Assembly (NCBI GenBank): GCA_902801765.1
Contig: CADCJO010000010.1
Location: forward strand, 1 to 36,721
Reading direction: 5' to 3'
Length of the DNA stretch: 36,721 bases
Source of the DNA: an uncultured Eubacteriales bacterium
GTDB lineage: Bacteria > Bacillota > Clostridia > Christensenellales > Aristaeellaceae
Part shown: piece after piece, positions 18,353-25,274 of the stretch
Numbering within the stretch: the stretch's first letter is position 1
Layout: every line of letters begins with the position of its first letter
Position numbers and translations under genes: made by a program
Notes under the pieces: model-generated
What the model was told of the DNA's origin: nothing
The model's input: only the letters and a program-made list of their open reading frames with translations
Databases searched by the model: none

Positions 18353-19780
18353 TCAGTTTTCATGCGCCGCGTGGGAGCCCCACAGGGCGGCGCCGGTTTC
18401 ATCCAGGGCGGTAAAGCAGATGACCCATGCGTTTTCCTTGCTGTCCAGCGCCTCGGTCATCGCGCCGGTATAGCGGACGCCTTCCAGCGTGCAGCGGAAG
18501 GTCAGGCCTTCGCTTTCCCAGGCGCCGGTCAGGCCGCCGGTCACGGTGCCGTCGGCGTTCAGGGTGATCAGCTGGCTGGTGTGCTCCGTGGTGTTGATGT
18601 CCCGTCCATGGAGAATCACCTTGTACAGGCCGGTCTGCTTCTCGGCGGGCACGGCTTCCGGGGTTTCTCCGGCGTAACGCTGGGGCAGAACCACCGGCCA
18701 GCCCTCCTCGTTCATCACCATCTGGTGCACGCGCACCTTGAAGGCTTCGCCGCTGCCCGCGAACCGGGTATGGAACACCAGGAAATAGCGGCCCGTTTCT
18801 TCGTCGTAATACGCTGAGTTGTGGCCGGGGGAGCGGTAGGCCAGGCGGAACTGGTTGGTGTCGCTGGGAACGTTCTCAAAGCAGTAGCCGCCCATCAGCT
18901 TGACCCCGTAGCCTTCGTAGTCCACATCGTGGAAGAAGGTGCCGGGCTTGCCGCCGCAGTCGATCATGTCCTGGCCCAAAGCGTCCTCATAGGGCCCGTC
19001 GGGGCTTTTGCTGCGGCACACGCGGATGTTGTAACCGTCATTCGCGCCGAGGCCCCCGAAGGAAAGGAACAGATAATAATAATCGGTGTCCGGACTGTAC
19101 AGGATGTACGGCCCTTCGATGCGGGCATGATTTTTGCCCAGCAGCTTTTTGCCGTAGCCCTGGCCCTCCAGCGGAAAGCCGGTGTCCGGGTTCATTTCCA
19201 GGATGAAGATGCCGCCGGAATAGCTGCCGTACACCATCCACAGTTTTCCTTCCTTATCAAAGAAGGTGCAGGGGTCCACCACGTTGGGCAGCCGGGTGGC
19301 GTCGTAACCGGGATAGCCGCTCTTTAAGAACACGCCCAGGTTTTCATAAGGCCCTTCCGGGCTGTCGCTGACCGCCAGGCCCAGCATGGACAGCGGGCTG
19401 TCGCCCCGGCAGGTGCAATAGTACAGGTAATATCTGCCGTCCTTCAGCCGCTGCACGTCGGGGGCCCAGAAGGTGGTGGTTTGAGCGTATTGCAGGGCTT
19501 CCTTCATCTGCTCCTGCACGTTTTCCACCAGGGTGCAGCCCCGGCCCGCGTCGGTGGAAATCATCTTCCATTGGATCAGGTCGCCGCTTTTCGCCGCAGC
19601 CATGTGGCTGCCGAAGATATAGAACGTGCCGTCCTCCGCCCGGATGATGGAAGGATCATGCACCGACACTTCCTTGAATTTGGGCACGGGCAATTCATCG
19701 ACTTCCGCCCACGCGGCGGCAGGCAGCGCCGTCAGCAGCAGGAGCATCAGTCCCGCCATCCACCATGAAGTCATCCGCAT
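18353..19780 (-). CDS. Secreted GH43 endo-arabinanase-like glycoside hydrolase
   Basis: This 475-residue enzyme probably cuts alpha-1,5-arabinan outside the cell. It has a signal peptide (about 1-25, AAAWA-EV). The five-bladed propeller of glycoside hydrolase family 43 carries the catalytic base Asp in VHDPSI (about residue 42), the modulating Asp in VVDPCTFFD and the acid Glu in RIEGPYI. The C-terminal 90 residues form a beta-barrel domain like that of the extracellular Bacillus arabinanase Abn2, whose total length (about 470) is similar. It lies 15 bases after the second GH43 gene and 16 bases before the large solute-binding protein, in the same transcript. Activity on xylan or another pentose polymer cannot be excluded from sequence alone. 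Confidence 0.87.
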   Translation of the reverse strand: MRMTSWWMAGLMLLLLTALPAAAWAEVDELPVPKFKEVSVHDPSIIRAEDGTFYIFGSHMAAAKSGDLIQWKMISTDAGRGCTLVENVQEQMKEALQYAQTTTFWAPDVQRLKDGRYYLYYCTCRGDSPLSMLGLAVSDSPEGPYENLGVFLKSGYPGYDATRLPNVVDPCTFFDKEGKLWMVYGSYSGGIFILEMNPDTGFPLEGQGYGKKLLGKNHARIEGPYILYSPDTDYYYLFLSFGGLGANDGYNIRVCRSKSPDGPYEDALGQDMIDCGGKPGTFFHDVDYEGYGVKLMGGYCFENVPSDTNQFRLAYRSPGHNSAYYDEETGRYFLVFHTRFAGSGEAFKVRVHQMVMNEEGWPVVLPQRYAGETPEAVPAEKQTGLYKVILHGRDINTTEHTSQLITLNADGTVTGGLTGAWESEGLTFRCTLEGVRYTGAMTEALDSKENAWVICFTALDETGAALWGSHAAHEN

Positions 19781-19795
19781 TGTTTCAACCTCGTT

Positions 19796-20719
19796 TTATG
19801 GTTCATCCCGGAAAATGGGCGTGCCGTCCGCGCCGTAGCGCACGCGGCGCAGGAAGCAGTGACGGTTGGGATCGCTCAGCGCCGTGCCGTGGAAGCCGGG
19901 ATAGGGCCGGGCGTGGAACACCAGAATGTCGTTTCCTTCCTCGTCCACGGTGAAGGAATTGTGCCCCGGGCCATACAGGCCGTTCTGTTCCTCCGTCACC
20001 ATCACAGGCATGGGGGATTTTGACCAGTCCGCCGGGTTCAGCGGGTCGCCGCCGTCTTTCAGCGTCAGCATCCCCATGGCGTAGCGCTCGTCGGTGGCGC
20101 TGGCGGAGTAGGTCACGTACAGTCTGCCGTCATGGATGAGGCATGCGGGCCCTTCGTTCACCAGGAAACCCTGGCATTCCCAATCGTATTCCGGCACGCT
20201 CAGCCGCGCGGCGGGGAGCTTCAATTCCAGCGCGTTTTTCATCTCGGCGATGTACAGGTTGCTGTTGCCGGGAATGGCGTAGTCCCGCTGGGCCCAGATG
20301 AAGTAGCGTTTTCCTTCATACAATACGGTGGTGGAATCCAGGGAAAAGCTCTCCCACCCGGTTTTCACCCGGCCCATTTCGGTGAACGCGCCGTCCATGG
20401 GATCGACGCTGGCGTTTTCCAGCACATAAATGCGGTGGTCATAGCAGCCCTTTTCGTCCGCCCCGGCCCGGGCTGCGGCGAAATAGATGCGCCACGCGCC
20501 GTCCACAAAGTGGATTTCCGGCGCCCAGATATTGCAGCTCATATCCCCTTCGGCATGGCGCACCCACACCACCTTTTCCACAGCGTCGGGCAGCTCCTTG
20601 AGGGTGCGGGCTTTGCGCAGCACCAGCCGGTCAAATTCCGGAACGGAAGCGGTGAAATAGTACCAGCCATCTTTCCAAAAAATGTAGGGATCGGCGCGTT
20701 GTTCAATGTATGCTTTCAA
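19796..20719 (-). CDS. Cytoplasmic GH43 arabinofuranosidase-like glycoside hydrolase
   Basis: This 307-residue enzyme has no signal peptide and should act on imported oligosaccharides. The start MKAYIEQRADPYIFWKDGWY and the motif YYFTASVPEFDRLVLRKA are typical of one GH43 subgroup that includes exo-acting arabinofuranosidases. The catalytic base is Asp in RADPYI, the modulating Asp is in LDSTTVLYE, and the acid Glu is in LVNEGPACL. I chose TTG at 20719, preceded by GAGG, because the family begins exactly there; an in-frame ATG at 20830 would place the start upstream, across the operator and promoter. As first gene of the operon, its product would finish what the secreted enzyme and the importers deliver. 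Confidence 0.85.
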   Translation of the reverse strand: MKAYIEQRADPYIFWKDGWYYFTASVPEFDRLVLRKARTLKELPDAVEKVVWVRHAEGDMSCNIWAPEIHFVDGAWRIYFAAARAGADEKGCYDHRIYVLENASVDPMDGAFTEMGRVKTGWESFSLDSTTVLYEGKRYFIWAQRDYAIPGNSNLYIAEMKNALELKLPAARLSVPEYDWECQGFLVNEGPACLIHDGRLYVTYSASATDERYAMGMLTLKDGGDPLNPADWSKSPMPVMVTEEQNGLYGPGHNSFTVDEEGNDILVFHARPYPGFHGTALSDPNRHCFLRRVRYGADGTPIFRDEP

Positions 20720-20790
20720 TGATCTTTCCCTCGCTTCGTCTGGATGGTGGGGTAAAAGAAAAATGCAGTTTCTGGCAAACGTGAACGATA

Positions 20791-20806
20791 ACATTAACGT
20801 TAATGT
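20791..20806. promoter_or_regulatory. Palindromic operator of the carbohydrate operon
   Basis: ACATTAACGTTAATGT is a perfect 16-bp palindrome just downstream of the predicted transcription start of the minus-strand operon. Its centre AACGTT and its length fit operators of LacI-family sugar repressors; it is not a canonical cre site (the consensus needs G and C at outer positions). No LacI or AraR gene lies in the window, so the repressor is encoded elsewhere. Confidence 0.65.
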
Positions 20807-20820
20807 ATCGAATTGAGATA

Positions 20821-20849
20821 ATTCTATCATGTTATAGGAAAACTGTCAA
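20821..20849 (-). promoter_or_regulatory. Promoter of the ten-gene carbohydrate operon
   Basis: On the minus strand a perfect -35 TTGACA (20849-20844), a 17-base spacer and -10 TAGAAT (20826-20821) form a near-consensus sigmaA promoter. The operator palindrome begins about 15 bases past the -10 box, which suits repression by a roadblock or by polymerase exclusion. The first start codon (20719) lies about 100 bases downstream. Confidence 0.75.
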
Positions 20850-20978
20850 GCGTTTTTTGTCCGTTTTCTGACATTTTTTAACGCGTTTATTTCGTTTTAA
20901 GCGTTTATCCTGAAAGCGTATGTTTTTCCACGGTATGCGCATACTAAACCCGAACCAAGTAAAGGAGGTCAGAAAACC

Positions 20979-21182
20979 ATGGTGGATAAAATTGCGCTGC
21001 TGCTTGTGATTATCGGAGCGATCAACTGGGGCCTGATCGGCATTTTCCAGTTTGATTTGGTGGCATATCTGTTCGGCGGCCAGGGCGCGCTGATCAGCCG
21101 TATCATTTATACGCTGGTCGGCGCGGCGGGGCTGTGGTGCATTTCCCTGCTGTTCCGCGACCGTGACCCGGTGAAGGAATAA
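20979..21182 (+). CDS. DUF378-family small membrane protein
   Basis: This 67-residue protein has two predicted membrane helices (about 5-30 and 38-58) and the conserved family signature GAINWGLIG followed by FDLVAYLFG. It matches the DUF378/YuzA family of small bacterial membrane proteins of unknown function. AAAGGAGGT lies ahead of the ATG, and a good terminator follows at 21212. It is transcribed alone, divergent from the carbohydrate operon. The 150-base intergenic region contains the operon promoter, and I see no clear promoter for this gene. Confidence 0.88.
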   Translation: MVDKIALLLVIIGAINWGLIGIFQFDLVAYLFGGQGALISRIIYTLVGAAGLWCISLLFRDRDPVKE

Positions 21183-21211
21183 CGCGCTTTTCACGGAACA
21201 ATCAGCAGAAG

Positions 21212-21238
21212 GATCGGCCGGACCGGGCCGGTCTTTTT
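21212..21238 (+). terminator. Intrinsic terminator after the DUF378 gene
   Basis: GATCGGCC (21212-21219) pairs with GGCCGGTC (21226-21233), including one G-T pair, and is followed by TTTTT. Confidence 0.75.
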
Positions 21239-21315
21239 GAATTGACGGTGAATGCTTATCCAGCGAAATGTTCAAAGCGCCTTCCGTTTTTCCCGGCAGG
21301 CGCTGTTTGCTTGTT

Positions 21316-21576
21316 TTATTCTGTTTCCCGCTCCTTCCGCGGCGGGCGGATGGTGTGAATCCCCTCCAGTGCGGAGATGTTCTCGGCTTCCTCCTCGTTC
21401 TGCACCTGGACGGCCAGGAGGCCGGTGCATTCCGTGGCGCTGGCGGCCTGATCCAGATTGAAGAAGGAGCTGTCACTCTTTTCCAAGTGTTTGTTTTTAT
21501 GCTTTTTTCCCGGCACGGAAGCATCCGGGGGCGGCGGCGCGGGCTTCGGCCGCGGCGGTCTCACGGAGCCGCTCAT
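21316..21576 (-). CDS. Small hypothetical protein, proline-rich N-terminus
   Basis: I do not recognise this 86-residue protein. Residues 1-20 are rich in proline and basic residues (RPPRPKPAPPPPD), then a Lys/His stretch (KKHKNKH), then a weakly acidic segment with TECTGLLAVQVQNEEEAEN. It has no signal peptide or membrane helix. The start ATG at 21576 overlaps the stop of the DUF1540 gene by four bases (ATGA), so the two are probably translated as a pair. This coupling is the main reason to accept it as a real gene. The low-complexity start could be a flexible linker or a nucleic-acid-binding tail. Confidence 0.55.
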   Translation of the reverse strand: MSGSVRPPRPKPAPPPPDASVPGKKHKNKHLEKSDSSFFNLDQAASATECTGLLAVQVQNEEEAENISALEGIHTIRPPRKERETE

Positions 21577-21743
21577 TTGGTTTCGTAGCTCTGGCACATG
21601 CTCTCGTCAGCGGGGTCGCCGGAGTAGGCCATGGGCGTAGGGGCCACCTGGATGGCTTCCAGGGAACAGATGCCCTTGTCCTCCCGCAGGTGGCGGCAGG
21701 ATTCCACAGAGCAATGGATACACTGGTTTTTCGGGTCAGTCAT
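21573..21743 (-). CDS. DUF1540-domain small cysteine protein
   Basis: This 56-residue protein has the pattern CIHCSVESCRHLREDKGICS (residues about 7-26) and a later cysteine near the end (MCQSY). It fits the DUF1540 family of short, metal-site-like Clostridia proteins of unknown function. AAAGGAG lies ten bases before the ATG at 21743, whereas longer in-frame extensions lack a binding site and overlap the queT promoter. It overlaps the next small gene by four bases. Zinc or iron binding by the cysteines is a family-level guess. Confidence 0.8.
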   Translation of the reverse strand: MTDPKNQCIHCSVESCRHLREDKGICSLEAIQVAPTPMAYSGDPADESMCQSYETK

Positions 21744-21823
21744 GAGAACATTTCTCCTTTCGGTGCTTATGCTGTCTGACGCGCGATCCTGCGCGTCAAT
21801 CATAACATGCGCCAAAAAAGAGC

Positions 21824-21852
21824 TTGCTATACGCAAAAAACTGTGATATGCT
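21824..21852 (+). promoter_or_regulatory. Promoter of queT
   Basis: TTGCTA (21824-21829), a 17-base spacer and TATGCT (21847-21852) give a fair sigmaA promoter. Transcription would start near 21859 and leave a leader of about 100 bases before the queT start codon. Confidence 0.5.
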
Positions 21853-21858
21853 CTTAAC

Positions 21859-21945
21859 TTGCCGACTGTATTCGGCAGCGGATGATGCGCGTTTCCCCGC
21901 GCCACCCATCCGAAAAAACAGGATGCGCCAGAGCGCCATCCTCAT
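21859..21945 (+). promoter_or_regulatory. Structured queT leader, candidate preQ1 riboswitch
   Basis: A first hairpin pairs TGCCGA with TCGGCA (21860s-21870s). A second stem pairs CGGATG (21879-21884) with CATCCG (21907-21912) and contains an inner GCGCG/CGCGC hairpin. The stem is preceded by CCACC and followed by AAAAAACAGG, which recalls the class I preQ1 pattern of a CACCC arm and an A-rich tail before the ribosome binding site. GGATG at 21921-21925 can pair with CATCC at 21937-21941, an alternative fold close to AAAGGAGA. The 5' arm does not match the class I consensus, so the class is uncertain. preQ1 riboswitches are well known upstream of queT. Confidence 0.4.
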
Positions 21946-21961
21946 GAAAGGAGATTTTGAC

Positions 21962-22438
21962 ATGAAAAAATTCGATGTCAAAACCTTGACAATCGGCGGA
22001 GCCATCGCCGCGCTGTATGTGGTCCTGACTTTGGTGGCGAACGCCTTCGGCCTGGCCAGCGGAGCCATTCAGGTCCGCCTGTCCGAAGCCCTCACGATTC
22101 TGCCCTGCTTCACCGCCGCCGCGATACCGGGTTTGACCGTAGGCTGTGTGCTCGCTAACCTCATCACGGGCTGCGCTCTGTGGGATGTGGTATTCGGCAG
22201 CCTGGCGACCCTCATCGGCGCCGCCGGCACCTACCTGCTGCGGAAAAAGCCCCTGCTGGCATGGATTCCCCCGGTGCTGAGCAACGCCATCATCGTGCCC
22301 ATCGTGCTGCAAAAGGTCTACGGCGTGCCCGATTCCTTCTGGTATCTGATGCTGACCGTCGGCGCGGGCGAAGTGATCGCCTGCGGTATCCTGGGCCTGC
22401 TGCTGTATAAAGCCCTGGAAAAGACCAAGATCTTTTAA
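21962..22438 (+). CDS. queT: QueT-family queuosine precursor transporter
   Basis: This 158-residue integral membrane protein is the substrate-binding (S) component of an energy-coupling-factor importer for a queuine or preQ1-type precursor of tRNA queuosine. About five hydrophobic segments are visible. The start is typical (MKKFDVKTLTIGGAIAALYVVLTL), and the family motif GAIQVRLSEALTILPCFT follows near residue 38. The ATG at 21962 follows AAAGGAGA. The ATPase and T subunits are not encoded here and are probably shared. QueH, which finishes queuosine, is encoded at 35148, so the host both salvages and completes queuosine. Confidence 0.9.
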   Translation: MKKFDVKTLTIGGAIAALYVVLTLVANAFGLASGAIQVRLSEALTILPCFTAAAIPGLTVGCVLANLITGCALWDVVFGSLATLIGAAGTYLLRKKPLLAWIPPVLSNAIIVPIVLQKVYGVPDSFWYLMLTVGAGEVIACGILGLLLYKALEKTKIF

Positions 22439-22515
22439 GCAAAGATAAATCCCCCCTGGCCCTATGACATGGCAATCGCTTACGAAATCAGCACGCTGCA
22501 AATCCACGGAAAAAA

Positions 22516-22619
22516 GTAGGGGCGGATATCATCCGCCCGCTCTGTCGGTCAATCGTCAAGATTTATTTTACAATCATTCTGGTTGATGAAACGATCGGGC
22601 GGATCATATCCGCCCCTAC
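22516..22619. repeat. MITE-like element with 24-bp inverted ends
   Basis: The left end (22516-22539) begins GTAGGGGCGGAT and the right end (22596-22619) is its reverse complement with one mismatch in 24 bases. Each end is itself a palindrome (GGGCGGAT, three bases, ATCCGCCC), so each can form its own hairpin. The 56 bases between them are AT-rich and carry no gene. No convincing target duplication flanks it. It occupies the gap between queT and the metG leader, where nothing else is recognisable until the promoter at 22703. Confidence 0.7.
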
Positions 22620-22702
22620 ACAATGTGGTTTTACTTCTTGCTTTTTTAATCATTTCTTTAATAAAGAAATACTCGATTGCCATGACCCTGTGAATAAACC
22701 GC

Positions 22703-22731
22703 TTGACAAACAGGGTTTTATTCATTAAGAT
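22703..22731 (+). promoter_or_regulatory. Promoter of the metG T-box leader
   Basis: A perfect TTGACA (22703-22708), a 17-base spacer and TAAGAT (22726-22731) place the start of transcription near 22738, at the beginning of the leader RNA. Confidence 0.75.
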
Positions 22732-22737
22732 AGAACC

Positions 22738-23115
22738 GTATATGCGAGGAAGGGAAGAGTACCGCGCCTGAACGCCCAAAGAGAGCCGCGCAAGGTGAAA
22801 GGCGGCGGCGGGACGCGCGGGAACATGGCCCCGGAGCATGCGCGGGCAAGCACGTTCAGCCCGCGCCGGGCAGCGCCGATATCCGCTGAATGAAGGCGCG
22901 TTTCTTTTGGGAAATAAAGTTTTCTGGGGGAAACCGCTCTTTGGAGGCCAAAGAGCGGTTTCCCCCAGACCCCCTTCCGAGAAAGCCGTAAGGGAGATTG
23001 TTTTATCTATTGTGATATGAAACAGGCTTTATTTCAAAGAAGCGCGTAAAACCAGGGTGGTACCGCGTAAGCATTTACGCCCCTGCATCGAACACCGATG
23101 CGGGGGCGTTTGCTG
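22738..23115 (+). promoter_or_regulatory. T-box riboswitch, probably methionine-specific
   Basis: The leader ends with the T-box core AGGGTGGTACCGCG (23054-23067), whose UGGU (UGGN) pairs with the uncharged tRNA acceptor end. A terminator hairpin follows, ACGCCCCTGCATCG (23077-23090) against CGATGCGGGGGCGT (23096-23109). The antiterminator would use GCGTAA and TTACGC around the core. The 5' part has an AGTA motif near 22760, GAGAG and a GGTG element, and a candidate AUG specifier at 22825-22827 in the context GGAAC-ATG-GCC. Uncharged tRNA-Met should thus switch on metG. The leader is long because a 45-base palindrome (22924-22968) lies between the specifier region and the T-box core. Confidence 0.88.
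22924..22968. repeat. Perfect 21-bp palindrome inside the T-box leader
   Basis: The arm 22924-22944 (CTGGGGGAAACCGCTCTTTG plus one base) pairs without mismatch with 22948-22968 around an AGG loop. A related half-copy, GGGAGAAACCGCTCTTTTCC, lies at 35061-35080 in the rph-queH gap, sharing 16 of the first 17 bases. It is therefore a dispersed repeat that has landed in an RNA switch. It has no T run after it and so should not terminate transcription. Confidence 0.8.
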
Positions 23116-23133
23116 TTCTGCCGCATCAAGACC

Positions 23134-23160
23134 TAATCCCTATTCCATAATCCCTATTCC
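23134..23160 (+). repeat. 13-bp direct repeat before metG
   Basis: TAATCCCTATTCC occurs at 23134-23146 and again at 23148-23160, one base apart, followed by CTAAAAGGAG. It fills the short spacer between the T-box terminator and the ribosome binding site. Confidence 0.6.
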
Positions 23161-23178
23161 CTAAAAGGAGTGATTCCC

Positions 23179-25206
23179 ATGGATCAGAAAAAGACCTACT
23201 ACATCACCACGCCCATCTACTACCCCTCCGGCAACATGACCATCGGTCACACCTACACCACCGTGGCCGCCGACACCATGACCCGGTTCAAAAAGATGCA
23301 GGGGTATGACACCTACTTCCTCACCGGCACCGACGAGCACGGCCAGAAGATCGAGAAGAAGGCCGCCGAAGCGGGCGTGACCCCTATCCAGTACGTGGAT
23401 AAGATCGTGGCCGAAACCAAAGAGCTGTGGAAGCTGATGAACATCGACTACGACGATTTCATCCGCACCACGGAAGACCGGCACATCCGCATCGTCCAGA
23501 AAATCTTCCGCCAGTTCTACGAGCAGGGCGACATCTACAAGGCCGAATACGAAGGCATGTACTGCACCCCCTGCGAATCCTTCTGGACCCCCACCCAGTT
23601 GGTGGACAAGGACGGCGAAAAGGTATGCCCGGATTGCGGCCGCCCTTGCCAGCCCATGAAGGAGGAAAGCTATTTCTTCCGCATGAGCAAATATCAGGAC
23701 TGGATGATCGACTACATCGAAACCCATCCTGAGTTTATCCAGCCCGCCAAGCGCGCCAATGAAATGATCAACAATTTCCTCAAGCCCGGCCTGCAGGATC
23801 TGTGCGTCAGCCGCACCAGCGTGAAGTGGGGCGTGCCCGTGGACTTCGACCCCAAGCATACGGTATACGTGTGGATTGACGCCCTGTCCAATTATATCAC
23901 CGCCCTGGGCTACGGCACCGACCACGACGAGCTGTTCAAGAAATACTGGCCCGCCGACGTGCATCTGGTGGGCAAGGAAATCGTGCGCTTCCACACCATC
24001 TACTGGCCCATCATGCTCCACGCCCTGGGCTTGCCCCTGCCCAAGCAGGTGTTCGGCCACGGCTGGCTGCTCTTCGGCGCGGACCGCATGAGCAAGTCCA
24101 AGGGCAACGTGGTCTATCCCCAGCCCATCGTGGCCCGCTACGGCGTGGACGCCCTGCGGTATTACCTCATGCGCGAAATGCCCTTCGGCGCGGACGGCAA
24201 CTACACCAACGAATCCTTCCTGACCCGCATGAACGCCGACCTGGCCAACGACCTGGGCAACCTGGTCAGCCGCACGGTGGCCATGATCGAAAAGTATTTT
24301 GACGGCGTGATCCCCGCCTGGGACAAGGAAGCTGACGAGCCCGTGGGGAACGAGCTGCGCGCCCATTGCGCCGCGCTGCCTCAGGCCGTGGCCGAGCAGA
24401 TGGACAAGCTGCAGTTCTCCCAGGCCCTGGCGGAAATTTGGAAGGTCATCGGCGAATGCAATAAATACATCGACCTGACCCAGCCCTGGGTGCTGGGCAA
24501 GGACCCCGAAAAGAAAGGGCTGCTGGGCAACGTGCTGTTGACCCTGGCGGAATGCGTGCGCTTTGTGGCCGTGCTCATTCAGCCCGTCATGCCCTCCACC
24601 CCCGCTCGGATCTTTGAGCAGCTGGGCCTGACCGATGAAAGCCTGAAAACCTGGGAATCCCTGGCCTGCTTCGGCATGCTGCCCGACGGCATCAAGGTCT
24701 GCAAGGGCGAAGCCCTGTTCCCTCGCATCGACGTGAAGAAGGAGCTGGAAGCCCTCAGCGGCGGGGATAAGAAGGAAACAAAGGCCGAAGCCAAACAGGA
24801 AAAGAAAGAACAGAAAAAGGAAGAAAAGGCTGAAAAGAAGGAAAAGAAAAAGCAGGAAATCCCCGAGGGCTGCATTGCCTTTGACGACTTTGAAAAGGTG
24901 CAGCTGCGGGTGGCCCGGGTGCTGGAATGCGAGCGGGTGGAAAAAAGCGAAAAGCTGCTGAAATTCCGCCTGTCCTTGGGCAATGAGGAACGCACCGTGC
25001 TGTCCGGCATTGCCAAGTTCCATGCTCCCGAAGACCTGATCGGCAAGAACCTGATTCTGCTTGCCAACCTGGCCCCCCGCAAGATCATGGGCATCGAAAG
25101 CCAGGGCATGCTGCTGTCCGCCGTGGCCAAGAACGAGGACGGCACCGAAACCCTCCGCCTCCTGACGGCTGATCCCATCATGCCCGCCGGCGCTGAAATC
25201 GGCTGA
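23179..25206 (+). CDS. metG: Methionyl-tRNA synthetase
   Basis: This 675-residue class I synthetase charges tRNA-Met for initiation and elongation. The HIGH-type motif is TIGH (residues 21-24), the KMSKS-type motif is DRMSKSKGN (about residue 303), and a zinc knuckle lies near residues 127-152 (MYCTPCESFW and VCPDCGRPC). The anticodon-binding helical domain follows. A lysine/glutamate-rich linker at about 535-560 leads to the C-terminal OB-fold tRNA-binding domain (IAFDDFEKVQLRVARVLECE). I chose ATG 23179, nine bases after AAAGGAG, over the in-frame GTG at 23170. It is controlled by the T-box leader. Two copies of TAATCCCTATTCC lie just before it. Confidence 0.97.
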   Translation: MDQKKTYYITTPIYYPSGNMTIGHTYTTVAADTMTRFKKMQGYDTYFLTGTDEHGQKIEKKAAEAGVTPIQYVDKIVAETKELWKLMNIDYDDFIRTTEDRHIRIVQKIFRQFYEQGDIYKAEYEGMYCTPCESFWTPTQLVDKDGEKVCPDCGRPCQPMKEESYFFRMSKYQDWMIDYIETHPEFIQPAKRANEMINNFLKPGLQDLCVSRTSVKWGVPVDFDPKHTVYVWIDALSNYITALGYGTDHDELFKKYWPADVHLVGKEIVRFHTIYWPIMLHALGLPLPKQVFGHGWLLFGADRMSKSKGNVVYPQPIVARYGVDALRYYLMREMPFGADGNYTNESFLTRMNADLANDLGNLVSRTVAMIEKYFDGVIPAWDKEADEPVGNELRAHCAALPQAVAEQMDKLQFSQALAEIWKVIGECNKYIDLTQPWVLGKDPEKKGLLGNVLLTLAECVRFVAVLIQPVMPSTPARIFEQLGLTDESLKTWESLACFGMLPDGIKVCKGEALFPRIDVKKELEALSGGDKKETKAEAKQEKKEQKKEEKAEKKEKKKQEIPEGCIAFDDFEKVQLRVARVLECERVEKSEKLLKFRLSLGNEERTVLSGIAKFHAPEDLIGKNLILLANLAPRKIMGIESQGMLLSAVAKNEDGTETLRLLTADPIMPAGAEIG

Positions 25207-25226
25207 TTTCCCTTTTCTACCAACAA

Positions 25227-25260
25227 AAAAGCAGGAACGTTTCGCGCGTTCCTGCTTTTG
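25227..25260. terminator. Bidirectional terminator after metG
   Basis: GCAGGAACG (25231-25239) pairs with CGTTCCTGC (25247-25255), flanked by AAAA before and TTTTG after. It ends metG on the plus strand and the nitrilase-like gene on the minus strand. Confidence 0.85.
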
Positions 25261-25274
25261 TTCTATTCTCTGGA

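Noticed and set aside
20791..20806. Catabolite-responsive cre site
   Set aside because: The palindrome centre AACGTT lacks the G/C positions of the cre consensus, so a substrate-specific repressor is more likely.
20832..21524. A 230-codon minus-strand frame covering the DUF378 gene
   Set aside because: It crosses a terminator, the DUF378 gene and the operon promoter, and has no family features.
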